Assembly (NCBI GenBank): GCA_050331815.1
Contig: JBHJGM010000008.1
Location: 124,001 to 188,000 of the forward strand
DNA: 64,000 nucleotides
Direction: 5' to 3'
From: JBHJGM01 sp050331815
Lineage (GTDB): Bacteria; Verrucomicrobiota; Verrucomicrobiia; Opitutales; JBHJGM01
Shown here: positions 1-9,165 of the stretch, piece by piece
Layout of the letters: each line of letters begins with the position of its first letter
How positions within the stretch are numbered: the stretch's first letter is position 1
Program-made: the position numbers and the translations under genes
The notes under the pieces: model-generated
What the model was told of the DNA's origin: nothing
Databases searched by the model: none
What the model saw: the letters and a program-made list of their open reading frames with translations, nothing else

Positions 1-133
1 CGGGATCAACCGCGAGACGATGCACGCGGTGCTTGAAGCCGGTGCACCTCGCGTAGTGGTTGTTTCGGACGCGCTTGAAGCCGCGGATACCGCGTCCGTC
101 GTCCGTACGATCCGCGCCTGCTTCGCCAGCTAG
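1..133 (+). CDS. C-terminal end of a thiamine-phosphate synthase-like protein (partial)
   Basis: Only the last 43 codons lie in the window, in the frame that starts at base 2 and stops with TAG at 131-133. The fragment has a Gly-Ile-Asn loop, then ...VLEAGAPRVVVVSDALE..., then a terminal helix. This resembles the end of the TIM barrel of ThiE, which couples hydroxymethylpyrimidine diphosphate to thiazole phosphate: a phosphate-binding GGI loop followed by a short strand of the VAVVSAI type. The gene is convergent with prmA and the two stop codons overlap by four bases. With so little sequence, another TIM-barrel aldolase or synthase remains possible. Confidence 0.55.
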   Translation, partial: GINRETMHAVLEAGAPRVVVVSDALEAADTASVVRTIRACFAS

Positions 134-1023
134 GCTGGACGTTCCAGGCGGATCGCGGCCCACTCGCCCTGGGTCTCGCCCTGCGGCTTACGCGTGTCCG
201 AGCCCCAGGCCAGCTTGGCCTGCTGGTGAAAATAGGCTGCCGTGTCCGCCCACTCGGCGGCAAGCACGCCGCTAAGCACTAGCCAGCCACAAGGTTGAAC
301 GCTCGTGAGCAGATCGTCCACGTGCAGCATCAGCACGTCGGCCTGAATGTTGGCGACGACCAGCCCCGCAGACTGCCCGCAGAGTCCGTCCTCCAGGCTG
401 GCCTGAAAGAAATGCACCGCGCCCTCGGGCAGATCGTTTTCCAGCAGATTTTCCTGGGCCACGCGCACGGCTTCTGGATCGCGATCAAAGCCAGCCACGT
501 CTTGCCAGCCAAGCTTGCGCGCGGTCAGCGCCAGGATGCCCGAGCCGCAGCCCGCGTCGATCAGCGCAGCACGGGCGAAACTGTCGGGGTGGCTTTCCCG
601 AAAATCGAGCATGCCTTTCAGGCACATGCGCGTGGTCTCGTGGCTGCCCGTCCCAAAGGCCATGCCGGCGTCCAGGTACAGCGCGGTGTGACCGCTAGGA
701 ACCGCGTAGCTGCCGCGCTCCCACAGCGGCACCCAGTGCACGTCCCGCTCCTGCCAGGGCTTAATGAAGGCTTTGTAGGCATTTTGCCAGTCGGCATCGT
801 CGATGTCGCGGGACTCTGGTGCTTCCGGCAGCTCGCTAAAATCCTTGCGCAAAACCTGCCAGGCGTGGGTGGCCTCTCGCAGGTCTTCAAAGTATCCGGA
901 AAGCTGATACGGTTGGCCGGGTTTCTCCTGCAACAAACTCCAAGGCGAGCGCAGCCACTCGCAAAAGTGCGCCTCCAGTTTTTCCGCCAGTTCGGCGTCC
1001 ACCTTTGTCGAAAGAGCGATCAT
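130..1023 (-). CDS. prmA: Ribosomal protein L11 methyltransferase
   Basis: This 297-residue protein is predicted to trimethylate ribosomal protein L11 using S-adenosylmethionine in the cytoplasm. The family signature AFGTGSHETT is at residues 122-131, the SAM-binding loop DAGCGSG at 156-162 and the PrmA-type NIQADV motif (NPPY-like position) at 225-230. Residues 1-100 correspond to the substrate-recognition domain. It is the last gene of a minus-strand run: its ATG overlaps the purN stop codon as ATGA (1020-1023), so the two are probably translationally coupled. Its own stop overlaps the end of the convergent thiE-like gene. Length is normal for the family. Confidence 0.9.
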   Translation of the reverse strand: MIALSTKVDAELAEKLEAHFCEWLRSPWSLLQEKPGQPYQLSGYFEDLREATHAWQVLRKDFSELPEAPESRDIDDADWQNAYKAFIKPWQERDVHWVPLWERGSYAVPSGHTALYLDAGMAFGTGSHETTRMCLKGMLDFRESHPDSFARAALIDAGCGSGILALTARKLGWQDVAGFDRDPEAVRVAQENLLENDLPEGAVHFFQASLEDGLCGQSAGLVVANIQADVLMLHVDDLLTSVQPCGWLVLSGVLAAEWADTAAYFHQQAKLAWGSDTRKPQGETQGEWAAIRLERPA

Positions 1024-1601
1024 GTTTCCGCGATGGCCAGACGCGCGATCACCTGAGGCAACAGGCGGTGCTCGGCTTCGTGAACTTTTTCTTCAAGTGA
1101 TTCAAGCGTATCCGTGGGCTCGATACGCACGACGGCCTGATCGATGATGCGCCCGGCGTCCACCTGCGCGCTGACCCAGTGGACCGTACAACCGGTAAAA
1201 CGCACCCCGTAATCGAAGGCCTGCCCGATTGCATTGAGGCCTGGAAAACTGGGCAGCAAGCTTGGGTGCAGATTGAGTATGCGGCCTCCAAAGGCATCCA
1301 GCAGGGGCGCTTTGACCACCCGCATGAAACCGGCCAGCACGACTAAATCCACCGACCACTCCTGTAACTGCAGGGCAAAAGCCTGTTCGGCTTCCGGCTC
1401 GAGCTTGGTGCGAAATCGCCCCGGCGCAATGAAGCGCGCGGGCTTTTGAAAGCGCTGGCTCAGAGCCAGAATGGGCGCCTCCGCCCGGTCGCTGAGAATG
1501 CCCGCCACCTCGGCCGGTCCAAGCTCACCGATGGCTTCGGCCTCCAGAATCGCCCGCGCGTTGGTTCCGCGTCCGGAGCCCAATATACCCACCCGCAACA
1601 T
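1020..1601 (-). CDS. purN: Phosphoribosylglycinamide formyltransferase
   Basis: PurN transfers a formyl group from 10-formyltetrahydrofolate to glycinamide ribonucleotide, the third step of purine synthesis. From the chosen ATG the 193-residue product begins MLRVGILGSGRGTN, the phosphate-binding start of the family. It contains LNLHPSLLPSFPG, with the catalytic Asn and His, and SAQVDAGRII, with the catalytic Asp. An in-frame TTG at 1637 would add 12 residues without homology features and overlap the previous gene, so the ATG at 1601 is preferred. It lies 10 bp after the upstream nucleotidyltransferase gene and overlaps prmA by four bases. Confidence 0.92.
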   Translation of the reverse strand: MLRVGILGSGRGTNARAILEAEAIGELGPAEVAGILSDRAEAPILALSQRFQKPARFIAPGRFRTKLEPEAEQAFALQLQEWSVDLVVLAGFMRVVKAPLLDAFGGRILNLHPSLLPSFPGLNAIGQAFDYGVRFTGCTVHWVSAQVDAGRIIDQAVVRIEPTDTLESLEEKVHEAEHRLLPQVIARLAIAET

Positions 1602-1611
1602 CAAGGCTGTG

Positions 1612-2118
1612 CTAGAATGTGTCGGCGGCAGCGGCAATCTTTTCGATCAGCCGGGTGGTGCTGTAGCCCTCGAGAAAGGGAAGAAAGGCGATTCGCGCGC
1701 CGACTGCCTCAAGCGCCTGGCGCTCCTGTGCGTTAAGGGTCTCGAGGGTGTAGTCGCCCGCCTTTACGTAAACATCCGGCCCCAGGGTGCGAATCTCGCC
1801 ATCCAGCCTAGGCGTATCGAAAATCAGGATACCATCCACGAATTCCAGCGCGGCCAGCGCGTAGGCGCGCTCGGTTTGGCCCAACACGGGACGCAGCGGC
1901 CCCTTCAAGGCGCGCACACTGGCATCGCTGTTGAGCGCCACCCATAGCCGGTCGCCTTCGGCGCGGGCGTTGCGCAGAAAATACAGATGCCCCGGGTGCA
2001 AGAGATCGAAGCAGCCATTGGTCAGCACCAACTTCTGTTCCGCCGCTTGCAGTTGTTTACGCGCGGCCTGTGCGGCATCCAGGGACTCAAATAGGGTGGA
2101 GTTGTCGAAGTCGTTCAT
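1612..2118 (-). CDS. rfaE2: D-glycero-beta-D-manno-heptose 1-phosphate adenylyltransferase-type nucleotidyltransferase
   Basis: The 168-residue protein has the cytidylyltransferase-like fold: TNGCFDLLHPGH at residues 33-44 contains the HxGH nucleotide-binding motif, and GYSTTRLIEKI near the C-terminus matches the STT motif that contacts the triphosphate. Length and motifs fit RfaE domain II (HldE C-terminal domain) as a stand-alone enzyme that makes ADP-heptose for lipopolysaccharide cores. It shares a run with a mannose-6-phosphate isomerase and an acyltransferase, which supports a role in cell-envelope glycans. The kinase partner (RfaE1/HldA) is not in the window. Other small ADP- or CDP-sugar nucleotidyltransferases are less likely. 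Confidence 0.85.
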   Translation of the reverse strand: MNDFDNSTLFESLDAAQAARKQLQAAEQKLVLTNGCFDLLHPGHLYFLRNARAEGDRLWVALNSDASVRALKGPLRPVLGQTERAYALAALEFVDGILIFDTPRLDGEIRTLGPDVYVKAGDYTLETLNAQERQALEAVGARIAFLPFLEGYSTTRLIEKIAAAADTF

Positions 2119-2145
2119 GGTGGCACGGGTCGTTCGATACGATTT

Positions 2146-3150
2146 TCAGGCCTTCATCGGAGCGGGTGCTAGAGCCTTTTGCCGTCGTTCGCCCAAAAGC
2201 AGGTAACACAGGCCGGGAATACGTTGAATCACCAGGACGGCCACCAGGGAGGCTACAAAAATGCCCACACCAACGAGTAGTCGACTTGCTTCCGAATACG
2301 GCGTAAGGGCAAACCCAACTTGGCCAGCAACCAGTTCACTGGCCTCAATAAAGAGCGGATGGATTAGAAAAATGCCGTAGGCTGTACCCAGAATTCGAAT
2401 CAGCCAGGGAGGCAGGGTGCGGATCGGCCAGGCCACGCCGGCACCCAGAATGAGCGCCGCGACCACCGGTGGCAGCAGCGCGTAGGACATCGCGCTGGCC
2501 GGAGGCACGTAGATGGCACTCAGCGCACAGGCGGCCAGAGTGACCGAGAGAAGCTTTGCCGCACGACCCCCCGGAGTGTCGCGAAAGGCCAGCACAACGA
2601 TCTGGGCGGACAGCACATACCAGATCGCCAGAGTGAACATGCCCTGCTGAGGCCCAATTACATAGCCGTTGTAGCCTCGGTATTCGCTGACGTATGCCAA
2701 CCCCAGAAGAATCGCCGTGCTCACCGCCCACAGCCAGGATTTCGTCTTGGCCGAGGTGAAGAAGGTGTCCAGCGCGCAGGCCACGGCTTGGAAGCACACC
2801 AGCGCCGGAATGAAATACAGCTGCACGCTCGCGGCACCGTTGAAAATGACCGCGGTCCAGTCCACGCGTAGTTCCTCGCCGCTCATTTGGGCTTTGGCGA
2901 AGCGCATGCCGAGGTATAGCGCGCTCCAGCAGATGTACGGTACGATGAGTCGCCAGGGCTTCATTCGCGCAAAGCTCGCGCCCCGCGCCTGCAAAAAGTA
3001 CAGCGACACCACCAAAAAGAACGGGACCACGACAAGCACCCCCAGAAAGCGGGGCACTTCGCCGCCTTCCTTGAAGGGTTGCAGGTGGGCTAGCACGACC
3101 CCGTAGGCGGCGACCAGCCGCAGAATGTCGATGGTGTAGTTGCGCTGCAC
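2146..3150 (-). CDS. Acyltransferase 3 family integral membrane protein
   Basis: This hydrophobic protein of about 334 residues has roughly ten predicted membrane segments. It opens with RNYTIDILRLVAAYGVVLAH, the Arg-x(4)-Asp-x(2)-Arg ... His pattern of membrane O-acyltransferases (PF01757, OafA/OpgC/NodX type). These enzymes acetylate or acylate sugars of envelope polysaccharides. I place the start at a GTG at 3150, just before the conserved helix; an in-frame TTG at 3192 would add 14 polar residues. It lies between dnaJ and the heptose nucleotidyltransferase gene, and its neighbours point to a glycan acceptor. The substrate cannot be read from sequence. Confidence 0.75.
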   Translation of the reverse strand: MQRNYTIDILRLVAAYGVVLAHLQPFKEGGEVPRFLGVLVVVPFFLVVSLYFLQARGASFARMKPWRLIVPYICWSALYLGMRFAKAQMSGEELRVDWTAVIFNGAASVQLYFIPALVCFQAVACALDTFFTSAKTKSWLWAVSTAILLGLAYVSEYRGYNGYVIGPQQGMFTLAIWYVLSAQIVVLAFRDTPGGRAAKLLSVTLAACALSAIYVPPASAMSYALLPPVVAALILGAGVAWPIRTLPPWLIRILGTAYGIFLIHPLFIEASELVAGQVGFALTPYSEASRLLVGVGIFVASLVAVLVIQRIPGLCYLLLGERRQKALAPAPMKA

Positions 3151-3227
3151 GGTGATCGCTCGGTCTGTAGCGCTCAGGTGCCGCGCAGGCAAGCGATTAG
3201 CCGATAGGCAGCGAGGGTTGCCTCAGG

Positions 3228-4388
3228 TCAGGTGTCGAACCAGCGCTTGGCCTTTTCAAAAAAGGATTTACCCACGGGCTCCTCGGCGTCGCCGCAGGCG
3301 AGGGCAAAGGCTTCCAGCGCTTCGCGTTGTTCGGTGGTCAATTTACTGGGCACTTCAACGTGCACGCGTACCAGTTGGTCGCCGGGGTCGCCGTTGCGCA
3401 GATTGGGCATGCCTTTTTTGCGCAATCGAAAGGTGGTGCCGGTCTGCGTGGCGGGCGGTATCTTCAGGGCGGCCTTGCCGCTCAAGGTGGGTACCTCGAT
3501 GGTGCCGCCCAGGGTGGCCAGCGTAAACTTAATCGGTATCTCGCAGTAGAGGTCGTCGCCGTCGCGCTCGAAGATTTCGTGCTCCTTAACGTGAATCACG
3601 ATGTAGAGATCGCCCGCCGACGCGCCTCGGGGGCCCGCGTCGCCACTGCCGCTGGAGCGCAGCTTAGACCCCGTGTCCACGCCTGCGGGGATGCGCACGC
3701 TGAGATTGTGCCGGTTGACCTGCAAGCCCTCACCGCCGCACTCGCGGCAGGGGTCATCGATCTGCGTGCCCGAGCCGGAACAGGTGGGGCAGGTCTGCCG
3801 TACGGTGGCAAAACCGCCCAAGCGGCGGATGACCTGGCCACTGCCGCCGCAGGTCATGCAGGTGACGGGCTTGCTGCCGGGCTCCGCGCCAGAGCCATCG
3901 CAGTGTTCACAGACCACGTGCCGACGGTATTCGATTTCCTTTTCGACGCCGCTGGCTGCTTCTTCGAGCGAGATCTCCAGGTCGAAGCGCAGGTCGCTGC
4001 CGGTAGGCTGCCCGCCGCCGCGTCCCCCGCCAAAGAAATCGTCGAAGAGGCCGCCGCCCCCTCCGCCTCCGCCGCCGCCAAAGACCTCGCGGAAGATGTC
4101 AAACGGGTCGTGGAAGTCGCCAAAACCGGCTCCGCCTCGGCCCGCGCCAACACCGCCCTGCTGAAAGGCAGCGTGTCCGTAGCGATCGTAGGCCGCGCGC
4201 TTGTCGGGATCCTTGAGCACCTCGTAGGCCTCGCCGATCTCCTTAAAGGTTTCCTCGGCTGAGGGGTCGCCCTTGTTTTTGTCCGGGTGGTACTTCACCG
4301 CCATGCGGCGATAGGCCTTCTTCAACTCCTGCTCGCTGGCGTTGCGTTCAACGCCCAGCAGTTCGTAGTAGTCCTTTTTGTCGGCCAT
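3228..4388 (-). CDS. dnaJ: Chaperone protein DnaJ
   Basis: This 386-residue Hsp40 co-chaperone stimulates DnaK ATPase activity and delivers unfolded substrates. The J domain is at residues 1-70 with HPD at 34-36. A Gly/Phe-rich linker follows, including a long polyglycine tract. The zinc domain has four CxxCxGxG repeats (CEHCDGSG, CMTCGGSG, CPTCSGSG, CRECGGEG) and is followed by the C-terminal substrate-binding domains, so this is a full type I DnaJ. It lies 36 bp after grpE in the same run. No CIRCE inverted repeat is visible upstream of grpE, and dnaK is not in the window. Confidence 0.97.
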   Translation of the reverse strand: MADKKDYYELLGVERNASEQELKKAYRRMAVKYHPDKNKGDPSAEETFKEIGEAYEVLKDPDKRAAYDRYGHAAFQQGGVGAGRGGAGFGDFHDPFDIFREVFGGGGGGGGGGLFDDFFGGGRGGGQPTGSDLRFDLEISLEEAASGVEKEIEYRRHVVCEHCDGSGAEPGSKPVTCMTCGGSGQVIRRLGGFATVRQTCPTCSGSGTQIDDPCRECGGEGLQVNRHNLSVRIPAGVDTGSKLRSSGSGDAGPRGASAGDLYIVIHVKEHEIFERDGDDLYCEIPIKFTLATLGGTIEVPTLSGKAALKIPPATQTGTTFRLRKKGMPNLRNGDPGDQLVRVHVEVPSKLTTEQREALEAFALACGDAEEPVGKSFFEKAKRWFDT

Positions 4389-4424
4389 TTGTAGGGAAAG
4401 TTTGAATACGAAACATGCAGCCGT

Positions 4425-5012
4425 TTACTCGCTGGCGCTGGCGGCTCCAGAAGAAACCACTACCGAAGCTGGACGCAGCAGGCGCCCGTTCAGGCGATAG
4501 CCGGTGCGCATCACCCGGATAACGGTGTCTTCGGCCACGGTTTCGCTGCTTTCGTGAGCCACGCAATCGTGCAGATTCGGGTCGAAGGCCTCGCCCTCCG
4601 GATGGAGCTCCTCAACGCCGTGGTCGGCAAAGACCGCTTGAATCTGTTGCCCGACGAGTCGGAATCCCTCGGTCAGGTTTTGGTTGCCTTCCGCGCCCGC
4701 GTGGGCATCGACGGATTGCAGGCCCAATTTCAGATTGTCCAGTGCGGGTAGCAGCGCCTGCACGAAATCGCTGATGCCGTACTGGCGCAGCTCATCTTTC
4801 TCCCGGGCCACGCGCCGGCGAAAGTTTTCTAGGTCGGCCACGGAGCGCAGGTAGCGATCCTTCTCCTGCTGCACCTGAGTCTGCAGGTTGTCGATCTGTT
4901 GCAGCAGTTCGGAACTGTCCGCACCAGCGGCGTCGGCGGGGGCGGGCTCGTTCGCAGGTGTCGACGGTTCGGGCGTCTTGTCGGATTCAGTGGATGAATC
5001 GGCTTGGGTCAT
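4425..5012 (-). CDS. grpE: Nucleotide exchange factor GrpE
   Basis: The 195-residue product is a GrpE homologue that releases ADP from DnaK. Residues 1-35 are an acidic, Pro/Ala-rich disordered tail. A coiled coil (about 38-95) carries the sequence RSVADLENFRRRVAREKDEL, typical of the long paired helices. The C-terminal beta domain ends with VIRVMRTGYRLNGRLLRPASVVVS, whose GYxLxGRLLRPAxV core is the family signature. It lies between manA (21 bp upstream) and dnaJ (36 bp downstream), consistent with a grpE-dnaJ operon core. Confidence 0.95.
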   Translation of the reverse strand: MTQADSSTESDKTPEPSTPANEPAPADAAGADSSELLQQIDNLQTQVQQEKDRYLRSVADLENFRRRVAREKDELRQYGISDFVQALLPALDNLKLGLQSVDAHAGAEGNQNLTEGFRLVGQQIQAVFADHGVEELHPEGEAFDPNLHDCVAHESSETVAEDTVIRVMRTGYRLNGRLLRPASVVVSSGAASASE

Positions 5013-5033
5013 GGCGTACGGGGGCTGAAAAAA

Positions 5034-6002
5034 TCAATTCGTGAAGCGTTCGGTGATCACGACGGCGGCGGGTTTCGCAGCGGTGAAGACGGCTCCTTCG
5101 CTGAAGGGCACGAGTACGTTGGCCCCGTAATGCAGCAGCGCGCGCTCGCCGTCGACGGCCACCGCGCCTTTGACCACGGAGACCAGTTGTGCGTCCTCGT
5201 TGGCGGAAAACTCGATGCTCTGGCTGGGGCCCAGCAGTTGGTAACGCAGCCGAAAGTGCTCGCACTCGGCCAATACAGTTTGACCGGTGCCGGTGGTCAC
5301 GGGCTGGGGCTCGGCGTCGTTCCAGTCGATGCTCTGAAGCGATTCCTCCACGTGGAGATCCCGCGGCTGGCCGTCGAGACCCACGCGTCCCCAATCGTAG
5401 ACCCGGTAGGTCGTGTCGGAATTTTGCTGAATTTCCAGAATGAGATTGCCGCCGTCAATGGCGTGAAGACGTCCACTGGGTACGAAAATGGACTGGCCCG
5501 CCCGCACGGGAAAGCGGTGCAGGCAGGTCTCCAACTCGTTTGCCGAGAGCGCTTTCTCAAATTGCGTGCGGTCGACGCCTGCTTTCAGGCCCACGATCAG
5601 AGCAGCCTCGGGTGTCGCTTCAGCGATGTACCAGTTTTCGGTTTTGGGCTCTCCGCCCAGTGTTGGAGCCACTCTGGCCGGTGGGTGTACCTGCAGGCTC
5701 AGGCGCTCGCGACAATCGAGCCATTTCACCAGGAGGGGAAACGGCTGGGCCGGGTCCCAGGCGGGCCCAAGCAGGCTGGCGGCGTCCGTTTCGAGGGCTT
5801 CGCGCAGGCTTTTCCCGGCGTGTGAGCCATTCGCGATCCTTGAATTTGCCTCCGCGCGGTCGACAATTTCCCATGACTCGCCAAAGGGCGCGTCCGCATC
5901 GGGCAGCGTGCGGCCCAGCGTTGTCTGCAGGGCACGCCCACCCCATACACGCTGCTGATAGATTGGCTCGAAGCGCACAACTGGCATAAAGCGGTCCAGC
6001 AT
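5034..6002 (-). CDS. manA: Mannose-6-phosphate isomerase, class I
   Basis: The protein (322 residues) resembles the short bacterial ManA form that interconverts fructose 6-phosphate and mannose 6-phosphate with Zn2+. It begins near RFEPIYQQRVWGG, typical of this subgroup, and has the cupin metal-binding strand LQVHPPA followed by KTENWYI (Lys and Glu ligand region). It also contains GRLHAIDGGNLILEIQQNSD and TYRVYDWGR. The ATG at 6002 gives the longest form; an ATG at 5987 would remove five residues and is equally plausible, as neither has a clear Shine-Dalgarno. It is the first gene of the seven-gene minus-strand run and may feed mannose-derived envelope sugars. Confidence 0.88.
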   Translation of the reverse strand: MLDRFMPVVRFEPIYQQRVWGGRALQTTLGRTLPDADAPFGESWEIVDRAEANSRIANGSHAGKSLREALETDAASLLGPAWDPAQPFPLLVKWLDCRERLSLQVHPPARVAPTLGGEPKTENWYIAEATPEAALIVGLKAGVDRTQFEKALSANELETCLHRFPVRAGQSIFVPSGRLHAIDGGNLILEIQQNSDTTYRVYDWGRVGLDGQPRDLHVEESLQSIDWNDAEPQPVTTGTGQTVLAECEHFRLRYQLLGPSQSIEFSANEDAQLVSVVKGAVAVDGERALLHYGANVLVPFSEGAVFTAAKPAAVVITERFTN

Positions 6003-6225
6003 ACAGGACCGTGGGAGCGGGTCAAGGCATGGGCGGCTTCGGGCTTGTCTGCCACGAATGCACTGCTAAGCTGTTCGCTCGATGCCCGGGAGTGGCTGTC
6101 CGGTTAGCGAAGAGGGAAATTTGACGATGAGGGAAGGGCTTCCGCTGTTTCGAGCGGTTTTTGTCAGTTCGCAGGTATCCGGAAGTCCCAGTTTGTAACG
6201 CCTGTAACGGGCGAACTCACCCATT

Positions 6226-9051
6226 ATGAAATCGAAGGCAAAAAAGCCGGCGGCCGCCAAGAAGCGCCCCGAAAAAAAGAAGGCCAAGACCGCGCCGCCG
6301 CCCAAGGAGTTTCGCAAGGGGCGCCCGCCCAAGGGTACCCTGAAATCGGAGGACGACCCGACCGTTAAAACTTCGTTCGGGCAGCGCACCCCGCATTCCA
6401 AGCCCGTGCTCGGACTGGTGCTGCTGACGTTGACCATCTTGCTGGGCGTCAGCTTTTTGACGTACACGCCCGGTCAGGATTACTTCCTGCGCGTCAGCGC
6501 GGATGGCAGCGAGGGTGGCGTGCTGGGCTTTTTGTCCAACACCACCGAGGTGCTCGAAACCGGCAATCCGGTTGGACCCACCGGAGCCACCCTGGCGGCG
6601 CTGGGCTACTATTTTCTGGGCGCGGTTGTCTGGCTGATTCCGGTCTTTTTCCTCTGGTCCAGCTTCCTGTGCTTTTTCAAGCGGGCGCAGTTTCTGCGCT
6701 GGTGGAAGTGGGGACTCTTTATACCCACTCTGGGCCTGTGTGCCGGCGTTGCGCGCATCTTCCAGGGTGACCCGAATTCGGTCGTCTCAGGCCTGTTTCT
6801 GAAAGGGTGGGGCGGGCTGATCGGCGATGGCCTTCATGGTCAACTGCTGGGGCCAGTGTTGGGGCCCTTTGGCAGCGGTTTCATCCTGGTTTCCGCCAGC
6901 CTGATCGCCCTGACCGCCATCTTTATCGAAAGCCCCGGACATGCCTGGGATAGCCTGACTGCGGCCCTGCGCAAGCGTGCCCAAATGGCCGCCGAGAAAA
7001 AAGCCCAGCGCAAAGCCGAAAAAGCGGAGGCCGCACCCGGTGCCGCGCCCGCCGCCGCTTCCAGCGAAGCGTTACGCGGTGGCAACGCCGAGGCGGACCC
7101 GCCCCTGCTGCGTCGACCCGGGCTGACGCGCCCGGCCATCCAGGCGCCCCCGCCTCCCGGCATCAAACTTTCGCGTCCCGGCTTTAGCGATGAACAACGC
7201 CGCGAAATGGCGCGCCGTCGTCTCTCGCTTGGCGAGGCCCGTCAGGATACCCTGGCCCCGATTCCGCCTTCGCAGCGCACGCCGGTGACCCAGGGGTCGG
7301 AGGCTTCGCCCGCCGCCACCTCTGGCGGGGATGCGGCTGCCAGCGAGGGCGGGAACAAGCAGTTGCCTTCGGCACCGCGTGCACGGGGTATGACCACCCC
7401 CCCGATGGCCACCTCGACTGGTCCATCGAAGCCCTCACTTTCGCCGCCCGAAAAGCCCGATGTGAAGGTGATTTCGGGCGAACGCGTGGAGAAGGCCGAA
7501 AATTCCGTGCCCGAGCGCCGGGGCGACCATGTGTTTCCCTCGGTTGACCTGCTGGCGGAGCCGCCCGATGAAGCGCCCACCACCGAAGAAGACCACCGCG
7601 CGACTGCCGATTTGCTCGTGCAGATCCTCGATCAGTTTGGCGTCCGCGTGGAGCCCAGCGAGGTGCAGACCGGCCCGGTCATCACTCGTTACGAGGTCAA
7701 GCCCGCCGCTGGCGTGCGCGTCGAAAAAATCGAGAACCTCGACAAGAACATCGCGCTGGGCCTGAAGGCCACGGCGGTGCGCATCCTAGCTCCGGTGCCA
7801 GGTAAGGGTACGGTCGGGGTTGAGGTGCCCAACCAGAAGCCGTCGCAGGTCTGCATCCGCGAGATCATCGAATCGAAGGCCTGGGCCAGCTCCAAGGCGG
7901 AAATCCCGATTGTGCTGGGCAAGGAGGTCACGGGCCGCCCCGTCGTTGCCGATCTGACCAAGATGCCCCACCTGCTCATCGCTGGTGCCACCGGCGCGGG
8001 CAAAACCGTGTGCATCAACGCGATCGTCGCTTCGCTGCTGTACCACTCCAGCCCGGAGGACCTGCGGTTCATCATGGTCGACCCGAAAATCGTGGAGATG
8101 CAGGTCTTCAACAGCCTGCCGCACATGCTGATTCCGGTCGTTACCCAGCCGAAAAAAGTGCCCGGTGCGCTTAAGTGGCTGATCGGAGAAATGGAGCGGC
8201 GCTACCAGATTTTTGCCCAGGTGGGCGTGCGCAACATCGCGGGCTTCAACGCCAAGATCCTCAAGGACAAGGAAGAAAAGGCCAAGGCCGACGAGATGGA
8301 CGCCTCCATGTCGCCCGAGGAACGGGCCGCGCTGGGCAGCATCGAGGTTCCGCGCGACGTCGAATTCGAAATCCCCGAGCGTAAGCTTCCGTACATTGTT
8401 TGCATCATCGACGAGTTGGCTGACTTGATGATGGTCGCCCCCGCCGATATCGAGCAGGGCATCGCCCGCCTGGCCCAGCTTGCCCGCGCGGCCGGAATCC
8501 ACCTGATCATCGCCACGCAGCGACCGTCGGTGAACGTCATCACCGGCGTCATCAAGGCCAACCTGCCCAGCCGGATCGCCTTCAAGGTCGCTTCCAAGGT
8601 CGACAGCCGCACCATCCTCGACGGTCAGGGCGCGGATAAGCTGATAGGCAAGGGCGACATGCTCTTTTTGCCCCCCGGCACCGCTTCCATGGTGCGAGCT
8701 CAGGGTGCCTTTGTGTCCGACGAGGAGATCAACGCAATCGTCCAGCACCAAAGCACCAACGGGCCGCCGCACTATGTTGACGACGTGCAGGCCCACGTCG
8801 ATGCCGAGGGCGAGGAAGACGCCTTCGACAAGCCCGGCAGCGAGCGCGAGTGGGAGGACGATCTGGTGCCCGACGCTCTCGAGGTGCTGCGCGTCTCCAA
8901 GCGGGCGAGCACCTCCATGTTGCAGCGGCGGCTCAAGATCGGCTACAACCGCGCGGCTCGCATCATGGAGATCCTCGAAGCCGAAGGCATCGTCGGCCCC
9001 GAGAACGGCTCGAGCCCCCGGGAGATCCTGCAGGACATCGACGCCCTCTAG
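6226..9051 (+). CDS. ftsK: DNA translocase FtsK
   Basis: This 941-residue septal DNA pump clears and resolves chromosome termini at division. The N-terminus is very basic (Lys/Pro-rich, residues 1-60), then about four membrane segments (65-245), a long Pro/Ala-rich linker (250-420) and the RecA-like motor. Walker A GATGAGKT is near residues 587-594 and Walker B CIIDELADLM near 726-735, with the RPSVNVITG motif after it. The C-terminal winged helix (gamma domain) is recognisable from SMLQRRLKIGYNRAARIMEILE. The order alpha-beta-gamma is complete. It faces away from manA across a 223-bp gap and is followed by a rodZ-like gene. Confidence 0.97.
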   Translation: MKSKAKKPAAAKKRPEKKKAKTAPPPKEFRKGRPPKGTLKSEDDPTVKTSFGQRTPHSKPVLGLVLLTLTILLGVSFLTYTPGQDYFLRVSADGSEGGVLGFLSNTTEVLETGNPVGPTGATLAALGYYFLGAVVWLIPVFFLWSSFLCFFKRAQFLRWWKWGLFIPTLGLCAGVARIFQGDPNSVVSGLFLKGWGGLIGDGLHGQLLGPVLGPFGSGFILVSASLIALTAIFIESPGHAWDSLTAALRKRAQMAAEKKAQRKAEKAEAAPGAAPAAASSEALRGGNAEADPPLLRRPGLTRPAIQAPPPPGIKLSRPGFSDEQRREMARRRLSLGEARQDTLAPIPPSQRTPVTQGSEASPAATSGGDAAASEGGNKQLPSAPRARGMTTPPMATSTGPSKPSLSPPEKPDVKVISGERVEKAENSVPERRGDHVFPSVDLLAEPPDEAPTTEEDHRATADLLVQILDQFGVRVEPSEVQTGPVITRYEVKPAAGVRVEKIENLDKNIALGLKATAVRILAPVPGKGTVGVEVPNQKPSQVCIREIIESKAWASSKAEIPIVLGKEVTGRPVVADLTKMPHLLIAGATGAGKTVCINAIVASLLYHSSPEDLRFIMVDPKIVEMQVFNSLPHMLIPVVTQPKKVPGALKWLIGEMERRYQIFAQVGVRNIAGFNAKILKDKEEKAKADEMDASMSPEERAALGSIEVPRDVEFEIPERKLPYIVCIIDELADLMMVAPADIEQGIARLAQLARAAGIHLIIATQRPSVNVITGVIKANLPSRIAFKVASKVDSRTILDGQGADKLIGKGDMLFLPPGTASMVRAQGAFVSDEEINAIVQHQSTNGPPHYVDDVQAHVDAEGEEDAFDKPGSEREWEDDLVPDALEVLRVSKRASTSMLQRRLKIGYNRAARIMEILEAEGIVGPENGSSPREILQDIDAL

Positions 9052-9165
9052 TCGGAGTGCCGGGCCGTCCCCTGGGCCTCGACCGATGTGCGCAACGGAT
9101 TGATTCTGCGGCGCTTCGGGATTGCATGGGTTGAACCAAACCGTTTCAACAGTGCAAAGAGGGCA

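Noticed and set aside
5013..5033. CIRCE heat-shock operator upstream of grpE
   Set aside because: No TTAGCACTC/GAGTGCTAA pair is present in the gap or in the region upstream of manA.
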